This document shows positions 33,285 through 44,767 of a DNA stretch of 64,000 bases, one piece after another. Numbering within the stretch: the stretch's first letter is position 1; each line of letters starts with the position of its first letter. This DNA is from Littorina saxatilis (Eukaryota > Mollusca > Gastropoda > Littorinimorpha > Littorinidae): positions 33,429,603-33,493,602 of the forward strand of contig NC_090260.1 in the NCBI RefSeq assembly GCF_037325665.1. The letters run 5' to 3'. The translations under genes were made by a program, and so were the position numbers. Below the pieces are notes generated by a model. It was not told the DNA's origin, did no database searches, and saw only the letters and a list, made by a program, of their open reading frames with translations.

Positions 33285-34365
33285 TGGTGGTGGTGGTGGA
33301 GGGGGGTGGTGGGGGGATGGGGTGTTAGGGGGCAGGTTCGGATGGGGTAAGGGTTGGGGAGTGTCTCGTTACCTATTGTCTTTTCGTAAGTGGGGAGTTG
33401 GGGCAGGGGGGGGGGGGGGAGGGTTGTAATGACTTTTCGTAAGTTGGGCGGATGGGGGAGGGGGGGAAAGGGGTGTCTTGATGGTTTTTGTTACGTTACC
33501 CCTTGACTTTTGGTAGGTTGTGGGGGGGGGGGGGGTGTCGTGATGTTTTTGTTGCGTTACCCCTTGACTTTTGGTAGGTTGTGGGGGGGGGGGGGGGGGG
33601 GTCGTGATGTTTTTGTTGCGTTACCCCTTGACTTTTGGTAGGTTGTGGGGGGTTGTCGTGATGTTTTTGTTGCGTTACCCCTTGACTTTTGGTAGGTTGT
33701 GGGGGGGGGGGGGGGGTGTCGTGATGTTTTTGTTGTGTTACCCCTTGACTTTTGGTTGGTCGTGGGGGGGGGGGGGGGGGTGTCTTGATGTTTTTGTTGC
33801 GTTACCCCTTGACTTTTGGTAGGTTGTGGGGGGGGGGGGGAGGTCTTAATGTTTTTGTTGCGTTACCCCTTGACTTTTGGTTGGTCGTGAGGGGGGGGGG
33901 GGGGGTGTCTTGATGTTTTTGTTGCGTTACCCCTTGACTTTTGGTAGGTTGTGGGGGGGGGGGGGGTGTCTTGATGTTTTTGTTGCGTTACCCCTTGACT
34001 TTTGGTTGGTCGTGGGGGGGGGGGGGGTCTTAATGTTTTTGTTGCGTTACCCCTTGACTTTTGGTAATTTGGGGCGGGTGAGGGGGGTGGGTGAGGGGGT
34101 GGGTGTCTTGATGTTTTTGTTGCGTTACCCCTTGACTTCTGGTAGGTTGTGGGGGGGGGGGGGTCTTAATGTTTTTGTTACGTTACGCCTTGACTTTTGG
34201 TAGGTTGTGGGGGGGGGGGGGGAAGTGGTGATGGTTTTTCTTGATGTTTTTGTTGCGTTACCCCTTGACTTTTGGTAAGTGTAGGGTGCAATGGGGTTGG
34301 GAGGGGGAATATTGAGTGGGGGGTGTCATGATGTTTTTGTATTGTTAACCCTTGACTGTCTTTGG
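33285..34365. repeat. G-rich intronic minisatellite next to exon 3 donor
   Basis: About a dozen or more units of roughly 60 bases, each with TTGCGTTACCCCTTGACTTT, a donor-like GGTAGGT or GGTAAGT, and a run of 8-20 G. It begins five bases after the exon 3 splice site. The many G runs could form quadruplexes. Confidence 0.9.
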
Positions 34366-34664
34366 AAGAAAAAAGTCGCGTGACGCTGTCGGAATCAAAG
34401 CACCATATTAACACACAAAAACAGTTATCGCCGAGACTGTATTAAGATAGTCTCGACTAACCACACTAAAAACCGAGATGGGTCACGCTCGTCTCCGCGT
34501 AGCGTGAGAACGCAGTACTAACTTAACCTATTTTCTGTGTAATTCTGAGCACATTTTTCGAGTAAATTCAGGAATTCAGGAGAAAATTAAGGAAAATGAT
34601 GCAATCATTTATAAATCTGTTAGTGAAAATTTGATTTTATTGACAACGTTAATGAACAAACCAA

Positions 34665-34900
34665 TTAACCACAATTTCAATCAATTTGATTGAAAAACGA
34701 GGGCGTGACAGGGCCGCCTCAATTTTCACAAAGCCGGACATGACGTCATCAAAGACATTTATAAAAAAAAAAATGAAAAAGAATGTCTGGAGATATCATA
34801 ACCAGGCTCTCTCTTGTGAAATGTCATGAAGATCGGTCCAGTAGTTTTGACTAAATGTACACGAATCTCGTCTCGATTAAACTTGACTAAATGTAAAAAC
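34665..34900 (-). mobile_element. Family T fragment
   Basis: Minus-strand match (GGACATGACGTCATCAAAGA; GATCGGTCCAGTAGTTTTGA). The CA tract and neighbouring sequence are missing. Confidence 0.75.
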
Positions 34901-34924
34901 CTGTCCAAATCAGATTATTTTTTA

Positions 34925-35070
34925 ACTACCCCGATATCGGAGAATGGTTTGCCCAAATGGCGGAAACAAAAGCGGTCCTACGCGTAAAAACCCACTCGTG
35001 TTTTGCACGAATGTACGTGAGAGTTGCAGCTTAAAAACGATCAAGCAGAAGAAGAAGAAGAAGAAAAAGA
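34925..35070 (+). mobile_element. SINE-2 3' fragment
   Basis: Matches only the tail half (CCCACTCGTG...GTACGTGAGAGTT) with a GAAGAAGAAGAAG end. Confidence 0.65.
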
Positions 35071-35194
35071 CGATGATGATATCCAGTTAGTATTTAAAAG
35101 CCAAGCCAACCAGCCAATACTATAGAAAATAAGAATGTTTAGTTTTATCTCAGTTGCACACAGGCTGCTTCAACCCTTTCTTGTTTGCCTCTTT

Positions 35195-35261
35195 TTACAT
35201 TTAGTCAAGTTTTCACTAAATGTTTTAACAGTCATATAGGGGGAATCGAGACGAGGGTCGT

Positions 35262-35326
<65 letters not shown>

Positions 35327-35960
35327 AGCGATTCAGAGTAAATTACTGGACCGATCTTTTTGAAATTTTACATGAGAGTTCCTGGGTATGATATCCCCGG
35401 ACGTTTTTTTCATTTTTTCGAATGTCTTTGATGACGTCATATCCGGCTTTTTGTAAAAGTTGAGGCGTCACTGTCACACCCTCATTTTTCAATAAAATTG
35501 ATTGAAATTTTGGCCAAGCAATCTTCGACGAAAGCCGGACTTTGATATTGCATTTCAGCTTGGAGGCTTAAAAATTAATTAATGACTTTGGTCATTTAAA
35601 ATCTGAAAAGTGTAATAATTTTTTTTTATGAAACGATCCAAATTTGCGTTCATCTTATTCTTAATCCTTTTCTGATTCCATGCATGTTATATGTTATATT
35701 TGGATTAAAAACAAGCTCTGAAAATTAAAAATATAAAAATTATGATTAAAACAAAATGTGCGAAATCGATTTAAAAACACATTCATCTTATTCCTTGTCG
35801 GTTTCTGATTCCAAAAACATATAGATATAATATGTTTGGATTAAAAACACGCTCAGAAAGTTCAAACGAAGAGAGGTACAGAAAAGCATGCTATGCAGCA
35901 CAGCGCAACCACTACTGCGCTAAACAGGCTCGTGAATTTTACTGCCTTTTATACAACTCC
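35195..35960 (+). mobile_element. Family T element, 5' part
   Basis: ACATTTAGTCAAG start, long GT tract, and the usual body through GAGAGGTACAGAAAAGC. The expected 3' end (AAATGTTGTATTTTCGC) appears at 37115-37145, so the copy may be split by about 1.1 kb of other DNA that includes repeat R1. Confidence 0.8.
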
Positions 35961-36210
35961 TGCAATGCAACCGAGGGGTGGATTAAATCTAGTTGATTAT
36001 TTTTAGACAAGTGAGAAATTAGAACGAACTACTTTGATTAAACCCAAAAATCACACGTGGATTATTCGAAGTAAGAATAAAGAGGGCTAAAAAATAATCA
36101 ACACTAGAATTTATTTTTAGAACATTTGAAACCCAGACGATTGGACCCTGTTGCGGAAGAATACGTACAATGTTGACTCAAAACTGTAACAACAATGGCT
36201 GACGTGTATG

Positions 36211-36905
36211 CCTAGTCGACAGACAATGCCATTTGCTTTGTGTGTGTTTTTGTTGTTGCTTACTGTACATGACATACATTACGTGTAAAATCCAGTTCTT
36301 TAACAGGCAACAAACCTTGCAAATTTCCAGAAGCTGCAATCTGAAGCGACCTATCTCTGATTCTAGCAGACGATCTCTCCAATGTTTAACACAAAATCAG
36401 CAAACTCTCCTGTCACATAGAACGTCCATTATATAGTGCAATGTTGAAATGAAGTTACCGGTCTGAAACATTTAGTCGTTTCTTCTGAGACAATCCTTGT
36501 TCTCTTATCATCTACAGATTTACCGCAGTCTTCACCACGCGAATTCACAACAGTCAGACTTTCGAACATGTATACAATCTACGTAGGCAAGTATGAATAC
36601 GTCATGACGTCATAGGATTCCTAGCATATTGACGTAATGCTAAACATCCGGTTATCGCGAGTTTTCTCCGTAATACATGTCCGTGGGTTTTTCAATGTTC
36701 GGTTATTTACGTGGCTTCATGCGGAAAGGGAACCGTCGTCTGCAATCAACGACATGGACCATTCTGGTCCTTGCTGCTGACAAAAACATGATTTTAACAC
36801 AGAATGTAATGTCAGAATAGCTATATAAACGCTATTGTGTTTTAATCGTAGCAATGGGGTCCGATATTTAGACGAGACAAGTATAATGCCGACGAGTCGG
36901 AGACT
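36211..36905 (+). repeat. Dispersed repeat R1, copy 2
   Basis: Very close match to 10472-11150 from AGTCGACAGACAATGCC onward; the 5' part and the right hairpin arm are missing. Confidence 0.88.
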
Positions 36906-37212
36906 AAGAATAAAGTAAAAGAATAGGGACTATTTGAATGACGCGCATTTGACACTCTGAGTGATTAGGCTGAAATGAAATTGCCTACAAAATGTCGTCT
37001 GCATGACTGCATGTTCGACCCGTGTTGGTCGTTGTATAAATAGCTTAAACAATGACCACGAGTTGATTACTGGAAAATAAACCACTCGTGGGTATTTGCA
37101 GCCGCTTGGTAATTAAATGTTGTATTTTCGCATTACGCGACTTGTTTTTTTGGGTTTTTTTGCGGGGAGGATCCTTCTTAATTTTTTTTTTTCTTTTTTA
37201 TCCCCTGCTTTT

Positions 37213-38061
37213 TGACTCACATGCGAAGCAAAAGTGAGTCTATGTACTCACCCGAGTCGTCCGTCCGTCCGTCCGTCCGTCCGTCCGGCCGGCCGGAAAA
37301 CTTTAACGTTGGATATTTCTTGGACACTATTCAGTCTATCAGTACCAAATTTGGCAAGATGGTGTATGATGACAAGGCCCCAAAAAACATACATAGCATC
37401 TTGACCTTGCTTCAAGGTCAAGGTCGCAGGGGCCATAAATGATGTCTAAAAAACAGCTATTTTTCCCATTTTTCCCATTTTCTCTGAAGTTTTTGAGATT
37501 TAATACCTCACCTATATATGATATATAGGGCAAAGTAAGCCCCATCTTTTGATACCAGTTTGGTTTACCTTGCTTCAAGGTCAAGGTCACAGGAGCTCTT
37601 CAAAGTTGGATTGTATACATATTTTGAAGTGACCTTGACCCTGAACTTTGGAAGATAACTGTTTCAAACTTAAAAATTATGTGGGGCACATGTTATGCTT
37701 TCATCATGAGACACATTTGGTCACATATGATCAAGGTCAAGGTCACTTTGACCCTTATGAAATGTGACCAAAATAAGGTAGTGAACCACTAAAAGTGACC
37801 ATATCTCATGGTAGAAAGGGCCAATAAGCACCATTGTACTTCCTATGTCTTGAATTAACAGCTTTGTGTTGCATGACCTTGGATGACCTTGACCTTGGGT
37901 CAAGGTCACATGTATTTTGGTAGGAAAAATGTGTAAAGCAGTTCTTAGTGTATGATGTCATTGCTAGGTTTAGTTATTTGACCTTGACCCTGAAGGTCAA
38001 GGTCATGTAAAGGTCAAGGTCAAGCATGTGAGTCGTATGGGCTTTGCCCTTCTTGTTATAT
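37213..38061. repeat. Repeat R2 with many TCAAGGTCA motifs
   Basis: Ends are inverted (GACTCACATGC / GCATGTGAGTC). After a (CCGT)n and CCGGCCGG segment the body holds about a dozen TCAAGGTCA or TGACCTTGA words. It ends GGGCTTTGCCCTTCTTGTTA. Short frames are not coding. Confidence 0.8.
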
Positions 38062-38692
38062 TAATGTTTCTACTTTAAATATACTTATATCATTAACAAT
38101 ACTATTTTTAAATGTATTTTAAACAACTTTTCTATATAACAATTCCCTCTCAAAAATGCATACAATATACCATATCTATAATACCAACATCACATGTTGG
38201 CTATCACAATCAAATAATTCACATAACTTATTATTGCCTTGGAACTTTGTGAATTTTCAAACACGCCCGAAAAACATCCTCTACGGTAATTTTAATAATC
38301 AAATTATATTTACAATTCACTTTATCCTCAGCGCATTTCCAAATGGACATAATTTTCGGGCAAAAATAAATAAAATGTTCAATATAATCAATTTCGTTCT
38401 CACAATAAATACAACAATTACTCGAGGAAGTACCTATTTTATACAATACAATATTTGTGGGGTAAATATTGTGCAATATTTTCCTTTGTTACATTCGCAA
38501 TCTTGTTTCAGTGGTTACTTTGTTTACCATTAACCACCGCTCTTTTCCCGGCCTGAAATCACATTTATTTCCCCAAAATTTAACTGTAACCGGCTCCACA
38601 TACTTTTCCTTTATAATCAATTTTCGAAATTGACAAGGCTTACTCAGATTCTTTAAACCGTTAAATCCACATACATGTCCATTTGCAGAGCG

Positions 38693-39027
38693 GGGCGGGG
38701 ATGTAGCGCGCTGGATTTGTATCCAGTTGGCCGCTGTCAGCGTGAGTTCGTCCCCACGTTCGGCAAGAGATTTATTTCTCAGAGTCAACTTTGTGTGCAG
38801 ACTCTCCTCGGTGTCCGAAAAACCCCGTGTGTACACGTAAGCACAAGACCAAGTGTGCACGAAAAAGATCCTGTAATCCATGTAACCCAGCATGCTTCCT
38901 CCGAAAACGGCGTATGGCTGCCTAATTGGCGGGATAAAAACGGTCATACACGTAAAATTCCACTTGTGCAAAAAACACGAGTGTACGTGGGAGTTTCAGC
39001 CCACGAACGCAGAAGAAGAAGAAGAAG
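38693..39027 (+). mobile_element. Chimeric SINE (SINE-3 head + SINE-2 body)
   Basis: The head (TAGCGCGCTGGATTTGTATC...GGCCGCTGTCAGCGTGAG) is SINE-3. From GTGTACACGTAAGCACAAGA onward it is SINE-2, including CGTATGGCTGCC and a GAAGAAGAAG tail. One 12-bp duplication, ATTTGCAGAGCG (38681-38692, 39028-39039), encloses both parts, so the chimera moved as a unit. Confidence 0.88.
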
Positions 39028-39123
39028 ATTTGCAGAGCGTAGTGCTGCTGCTTTAACTGCTGTACAAATAACCCTATGTTCAAAGAATCTTGTAGGCTTA
39101 TATCCAACCTTCTGCTGCATAAC

Positions 39124-39513
39124 TTTCTTTCTTTATTTGGTTTTTAACGTCGTTTTCAACCGTTCAAGGTTATATCGCGACGGAGGGAAGGGGGATGATA
39201 GGATAGAGCCACTTGTCAATTGTTTCTTGTTCAAAAAAGCACTAATCAAACATTTGCTCCAGGGGCTTGCAACGTAGTACAATATATTACCTTACTGGGA
39301 GAATGCAAGTTTCCAGTACAAAGGACTTAACATTTCTTACATACTGTTTGACTAAAATCTTTACAAACATTGACTATATTCTATACCAGAAACACTTAAC
39401 AAGGGTAAAAGGAGAAACAGAATCCGTTAGTCGCCTCTTACGACATGCTGGGGAGCATCGGGTAAATTCTTTCTCGTCCCAACCAATCTGGGACTCCCCC
39501 TAACCCGCGGGGG
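39124..39513 (-). mobile_element. SINE-5
   Basis: Flanked by the 14-bp duplication TTCTGCTGCATAAC (39110-39123, 39514-39527). Complete family body. Confidence 0.9.
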
Positions 39514-40430
39514 TTCTGCTGCATAACATTAAAGGGCAAACACTCATTATTAACAAATACATCCTTTACTCGACAAATGCCTGCTTTAATCCAATCGCTA
39601 AAAAAACATTATATCACTGCTGTTCCATAAACACGTATCACTTAATAACATTTCTCCACCTACTGCTCTCTGAATCATGTCCTTATTTTCAACCAACAGA
39701 TTAACACTTGTTTCCAAAATACATTTTTAATTAATCCCAATCCTTTCAAAGTTTTTACAGTGGTGTTAGAATGGAAACAACACAACCTTTCACCAAGCTT
39801 CGAAAACATATGTAACGGTATCTGTTTCCATCTTTCCTGCTTTTCGTTCAATAAATTCGCAGCCCAGGACAACAAACAAGAGGACTGCATTCAATCATTT
39901 TTAAACCCCCATCAGGAAAATCTTGACACATGACTTTTCTTTTAACTTTCTCAAATGCCTTAGTGTTTGAAAATCGTTTTTTTTCCAAATAAATCTGTAA
40001 AACAAAGTATTTATCTCAGTCAATACCTTTTCGGGTATTACCAGTGCTTGCAACGGATAAATAATCTGCGATAACAAAAGAGATTTCACTATGCACATTT
40101 TCCCCATGATACTACAATTTCGTTTAAACCATTTCACAATGTTGCGTCGTATATTTTCAATACGGCTTGTCCAGTTTTCTTCAATCTCAGAGACGGATGA
40201 GGAGCTACTGAAATAAATTCCCAAAATCTTCACTTGTGTAGTCCACCTTAACCCACACTCATTTTCATTACCATATTTATTACTGCCTAGAGGCCATGAT
40301 TTCAGTTTTTTGTCTATTCATTGCCAAACCTGAGAATTTTGAAAAATAGGTAACAAGGGTTAATGCGTGTTCCATATTGTTCAAAAATAGGGTCACATCT
40401 TCAGCATATAATAATATCTTTCACTTTGTT

Positions 40431-41903
40431 GTGTCAGTTCTGTTCTGCGATTGGCTTGTCAACATTTGTTTTAATTTGTATCTTCTGCTTCCCCCAATAT
40501 CGGCGTTAAGCCTCTGGCGAGTGGCTCTCGATTGATATTCCCGCTGGGTCTTGACTGAAATACAAGCCATATAAAAAACCACGAGTGTTGTAATCTGTAT
40601 ATCCCATTCTACCATCAAACACAAAGTGTAGACTACTAGCGGCACTGTTGCGATCTGTGCAGTGTAAAACATTGTTGCCAGCGAGACTTAGCCCTTTTGC
40701 AACCTTAAACTAAGTGACCGTCGCTGAAAAAATAAAACGAATGAGTGCATCAATAAGTACGCGGTAACACTACTTTCAGACCATTTAAAAGCTTTAAGTA
40801 AAGGTTCATAAGTTGCAAGAAAGTAATGAAGTCGTATAGAAATTAATTTAGTTGAAGCGCACAATTCTTTTGTTTTGCGTTTCAGGTCGGCAGAACGGGC
40901 GAAACGGGTTTGGGACCCATTTGGCTTACTCGATTTAGAATCGATTCCACGTTGTTTTTCTCGAACGTGTGTAATTAGGCTTATTGACAGAGAATCAAAT
41001 TTTAGGGAACAAATATGTAGGTTTAGATTTAACCATTTGCTCCCTATTTGAAATGTATCTACGTGATAAACTGTTTTGCGAGTGTGTTTGCATGGATGAA
41101 CTTAAAATGGTATGGGTGTGAGGAAAACGCGCCGATTGATTGCATTTTGAAGGAATATGACTGGATTACGGAAAAATACACATGTTAAGTTCTCGGATAC
41201 CTTCATCGCCAATGTGGACTTACTGCAGAGCCAGGCAAAAGAGTAGACTTGCTCGCAAAACACGTGAAACAGCCGATAATTGATAGCGAAGCCCAACCGT
41301 GCCAGGTAAGGACGGTCTGACAGATTCTCAAAAGTCGTCTGCTAACGAAGCAAGGGAGGGTACTCGTGTTTTTGTTTTGGTTCGCCAGCATCTGGTTATC
41401 TTGTAAGTTGAATGTTCGTTTTTTTCGACCTGCATTGCTTTCATAATGAAAGAAACGTTTGCTTATTGCATCTCATACATCAGATCAGTTCTGAGATTCA
41501 TTTTTGCGTGCAACTGATATGGTTTTCTGAGCCGTGCAATACGATTTTGGAACTTCATACAAATGTGTCACATTGTTCGGCGCGAGGTCAAAGGTCGGGA
41601 GCAAAGTAGTTCTTCGCCCAAATCGGAATCTGCACTATCATATATTTTTTTGAGTCCATGATGTATTTATTGAGCTATAAAAATACAACAGATATATATA
41701 CCCATACTGAAGTAACAGAGACAAAGAAGGGAGGTCATGGGATATACACATGTAAATCATTGAGTCGTCATAAGCATTTGCTTTTCTTGCTCTTTAAATT
41801 CGTAGAGAGTTACTGCTTCTTTGATATAATTTTTTTTAATGTTTCGAAAACTTGTGCTGTATTTCTCAAAAGTGTTTTTTTGTTTTCTTTCTTTCCTTTT
41901 CAG
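40431..41903. other. Intron, nothing recognised
   Basis: No repeat family or convincing exon apart from the pyrimidine-rich run leading to the acceptor at 41903. An acceptor-like TTTTGCGTTTCAG at 40873-40885 has no matching donor. Confidence 0.5.
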
Positions 41904-41954
41904 CAACCCAACAGCCTTCCACAACAAAGTCGATCGATGAACAGCAAACATTGT
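41904..41954 (+). CDS. Gene B exon 4, 17-residue Gln/Ser/Thr linker
   Basis: A strong polypyrimidine tract and acceptor (TTTCTTTCCTTTTCAG, ending 41903) and a perfect donor (TTGT|GTAAGT, GT at 41955) bound a 51-bp exon. In phase 1 it joins exon 3 as Ala, then TQQPSTTKSIDEQQTL, and ends with one base. Its length is a multiple of three and its phase is 1-1, so including or skipping it keeps the frame. The composition suits a flexible, possibly O-glycosylated hinge between the lectin domain and the Cys-rich modules. Its existence is inferred from splice sites and phase only. Confidence 0.6.
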
Positions 41955-42186
41955 GTAAGTTTCTCTCGCTAAGGTGTGGGACGGCAGATGCAGAGCATGC
42001 AACGACAAATGACTACGCTTTTACGCCAATTAAGTAATGAAAAGCAGGCAACTGTTGGCTCTTTCTTGTGAGTCCTGCTGTTTATTTCTAAATTTCAATC
42101 CGTGTAGTGGTCAGAATGTGTGTCATAACACATTGTCAACACTGAAATTTTTTTGGTCAGATAACTTAAAAAAAAAAAAGAAGAAT

Positions 42187-42330
42187 ATATACTGACGTCC
42201 AAAAGAAACGCGAAAAACAGTGTCTAGTGTCATTTATTGCCTAATAAAAAAATCGTACAAAAATTCAAATTTCATTATTAATGTCCAATTTTTGGTAGAG
42301 TAGAACACTGACTTATGGTCCATAACACAG
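42187..42330. repeat. Possible Tc1/mariner-type terminus
   Basis: ATATACTGACGTCCAAAAGA resembles AATATACTGGCTGCCAAAAA at 46027. Both look like inward-reading ends of mariner-type elements; no transposase accompanies this one. Confidence 0.35.
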
Positions 42331-42374
42331 TAAGGTTGGGGAGACGTATAGGTTACACACTCCGAGTTCTGATT

Positions 42375-42469
42375 ATCTTGCATATTTTCCCGAGGGTCGA
42401 TTTTCATGTATTACCGAGCCTTTGGCGACGTAATACATGAAAATCGACCCGAGGGAAAATATGCAAGAT
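42375..42469. repeat. 42-bp-arm hairpin
   Basis: ATCTTGCATATTTTCCC...CATGTATTAC is followed after about 15 bases by its near-exact reverse complement (GTAATACATGAAAATCGACC...GCAAGAT); only two mismatches were noticed. Confidence 0.9.
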
Positions 42470-43239
42470 ATTCAGGACGAGCTGTGTAAGCTATTTATCC
42501 CATTACTCCGACGTTTTCATTAAAAACACTTACTTTTTCCACTAAAACCTGCCCGTGCCTGTTTTCAGCTTGCCAAAAGCCTCCGCAGTCGAAATTCATG
42601 TCAATGAATTCATGCGCAAAGCAAGTTCCCATTTGTCAGCATAATGGACGGCGTCATTCGACTTGTATGTGGACATTCAGTCATTCATATTGCTTATAAA
42701 AAGGTCTGCTATCTGCTTTTACATTTTGAAAGTCATTTTAAAATATCCCTGTGTATATTTGACATCGGCTTTCGTTATACTCAATTCGGCATACCGGGTT
42801 TATATTTTTACCAGAATTGCGCACGATAATGGCAGAGCAACAAATTCAGTTCGGGCCGTGCTGGTTTGATCGTTGACCCAAGTCAGTTCGCATGCAGTGT
42901 TACTGTTTGTCAGTCGGGGATAGAAATGTTGGCTGTCATCGCGCTGTTCTGTCAGTTTTGGTTTTCACACGTGGATCACTTACATTCAGTCGTCGGGTTT
43001 AGGTGAGCCAAAGCTTCAGTACTTCGCCTGTTGTAGACGTTAAGCAATAAAGCTTGGAAGTTGTATGTCGGCACTGAGAGTCGGTCGCGGTACATCGCGT
43101 TCTACTTTGTCCCGGTCTTGAGTTTTAACACCAAAGGTTGGATACATCTAACACCTCACATCCTCTTCTCTTCCCCATATATCTTAGCTGTATCTCCAAC
43201 TTATTTTCGTCTTCTTCTTTTCATTTTGGTGCCACTCCC
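42470..43239. other. Intron, nothing recognised
   Basis: No exon or known repeat seen. Confidence 0.5.
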
Positions 43240-43251
43240 TCATTTGTTGCT

Positions 43252-43886
43252 TTCTTTATTTGGTGTTTAACGTCGTTTTCAACCACGAAGGTTATATCGC
43301 GACGAGGGAAAGGGGGGAGATGGGATAGGGGAAAGGGGGGGGGAGATGGGATAGAGCCACTTGTTAAGTGTTTCTTGTTCACAAAAGCACTAATCAAAAA
43401 AACTGCTCCAGGGGCTTGCAACGTAGTACAATATATGACCTTACTGGGAGAATGCAAGTTTCCAGTACAAAGGACTAAACATTTTTTACATACTGCTTGA
43501 CTAAAATCTTTACAAACATTGACTATATTCTATACAAGAACCACTTAACAAGGGTAAAAGGAGAAACAGAATCCGTTAGTCGCCTCATACGACATGCGGG
43601 GTGCAGAGAAATAAGGATGTGGAAAAGAAGACTTTTGGTAAGTGAAATAAAGGTGATGGATCCAGTCAGGTAGAAATAAGACAACAAGAAAAGAATTGGA
43701 AAACTGCAGGGAATAGTAGGGAGAGTTTTCTTGGAAGGAAATATAGGTGAAAGGACTGGTAAGGCAGAAATAAGACAAAAGAAGAGTCACAGAACCGTTA
43801 GTCGCCTCTTACGACATGCTGGGTAGCATCGGGTAAATTATTTCTAGTCCCAACCAATATGGGACTCCCCCTAACCCGCGGGGGGT
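43252..43886 (-). mobile_element. SINE-5, long variant
   Basis: Flanked by the 12-bp duplication TCATTTGTTGCT (43240-43251, 43887-43898). It carries about 230 extra bases in the 5' third, bounded by two copies of the GTTAGTCGCCTC motif, which the other copies lack. Confidence 0.88.
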
Positions 43887-43898
43887 TCATTTGTTGCT

Positions 43899-44765
43899 GA
43901 ACCCCGCAGTTGACTCGACTCGGATTCACACAAGCCCGTCTAGCAGACAACGGTTCGAACAGTCTTGAACAGCACGGTTGCAAGCAGATTCAGCTATCAA
44001 TCGAAGCAATACACTTAAAGCCAAAGCAAATAACCAAATGAGAAAACCTAACGTTTGATTTGACTTCATGGTGAGTCTTTTGATAATTGTTTTGGCGTTG
44101 GAATGGATCTCAACGGGTTCCCAGCTACGACAACTTTTCCAGAGTTATGCACCGCAGGCATGCCTTCGACAATCGATGTCAGTTTCAGATTGAGTTTTCG
44201 AACTACCAGGTGACTGGGTTGTGTTTTGATTGCTCTCTCTGTCTCTCTCTCTCTCTCTGTCTCTCTGTCTCTCTCTCTCACTGTTCTGTGTAGATGGCTG
44301 TCTGTGTAAAAATTAGGGAGTATCGTCCCTTGATCCCACTCGCGATACTCGTTGAACATGCCTTTGACCATGCAGTCGCTTCAGCCAGCGAAATATCTCG
44401 ACTCCGCTCTTTAAATCCATGCAGAATGTGCGTATCGTATGAAGTATTCTTTATTTTTTCAATATTGACACATGTAGGCCTGTACCTATACGTGATATTG
44501 ACTTTGACACCACAAAATATTTCAGTTGTATGTTGAAAAAAGTCCATCTGTAAACTCTGAATATGCAGATGACCTCTATAATTTATTCAATTGTACTCTG
44601 AAATCTAAAACAATGACCAATGACAGTTGAGATCGAAACTCGGTTGTGATGGGATATCCATATGGTTGTGATGGAATATTCAGAATAATCACCTCCTCAG
44701 CTAACAGAGACAAAGAGGTAGGTCATGGGATAAGATGCGTTATTAGCGCTTAACAGAACAGTCAA
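43899..44765. other. Intron, nothing recognised
   Basis: Includes a (TC)n/GTCTCTC tract near 44232-44280. No exon was accepted. Confidence 0.5.
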
Positions 44766-44767
44766 TA

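Larger units (their letters stand above)
38100..40430 (-). mobile_element. LINE 3' fragment (RT thumb to zf-RVT), invaded by two SINEs
   Basis: Minus-strand pieces in order: YAEDVTLFL near 40390 (a degenerate YADD site); KILGIYFS...NIVKWFKRNCSIMGKMCIV at 39901-40233; MFSKLGERLCCFHSNTTVK at 39675-39890; and a CCHC-type zinc finger, CCIYCENEIDYIEHFIYFC, at 38231-38476. This is the RT-to-C-terminus arrangement of L1/Tx1-like LINEs (clade tentative). The element is 5'-truncated near 40430, has stops and frameshifts (for example a stop after TEIMASRQ), and is split by 38693-39027 and 39124-39513. Confidence 0.8.

Noticed and set aside
33196-34203. Gly/Val-rich frames downstream of exon 3
   Set aside because: They are readings of the G-rich minisatellite beyond a consensus splice donor.
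40873-40960. Possible gene B exon after TTTTGCGTTTCAG
   Set aside because: No donor in a suitable phase, and the phase-1 reading meets a stop soon after.
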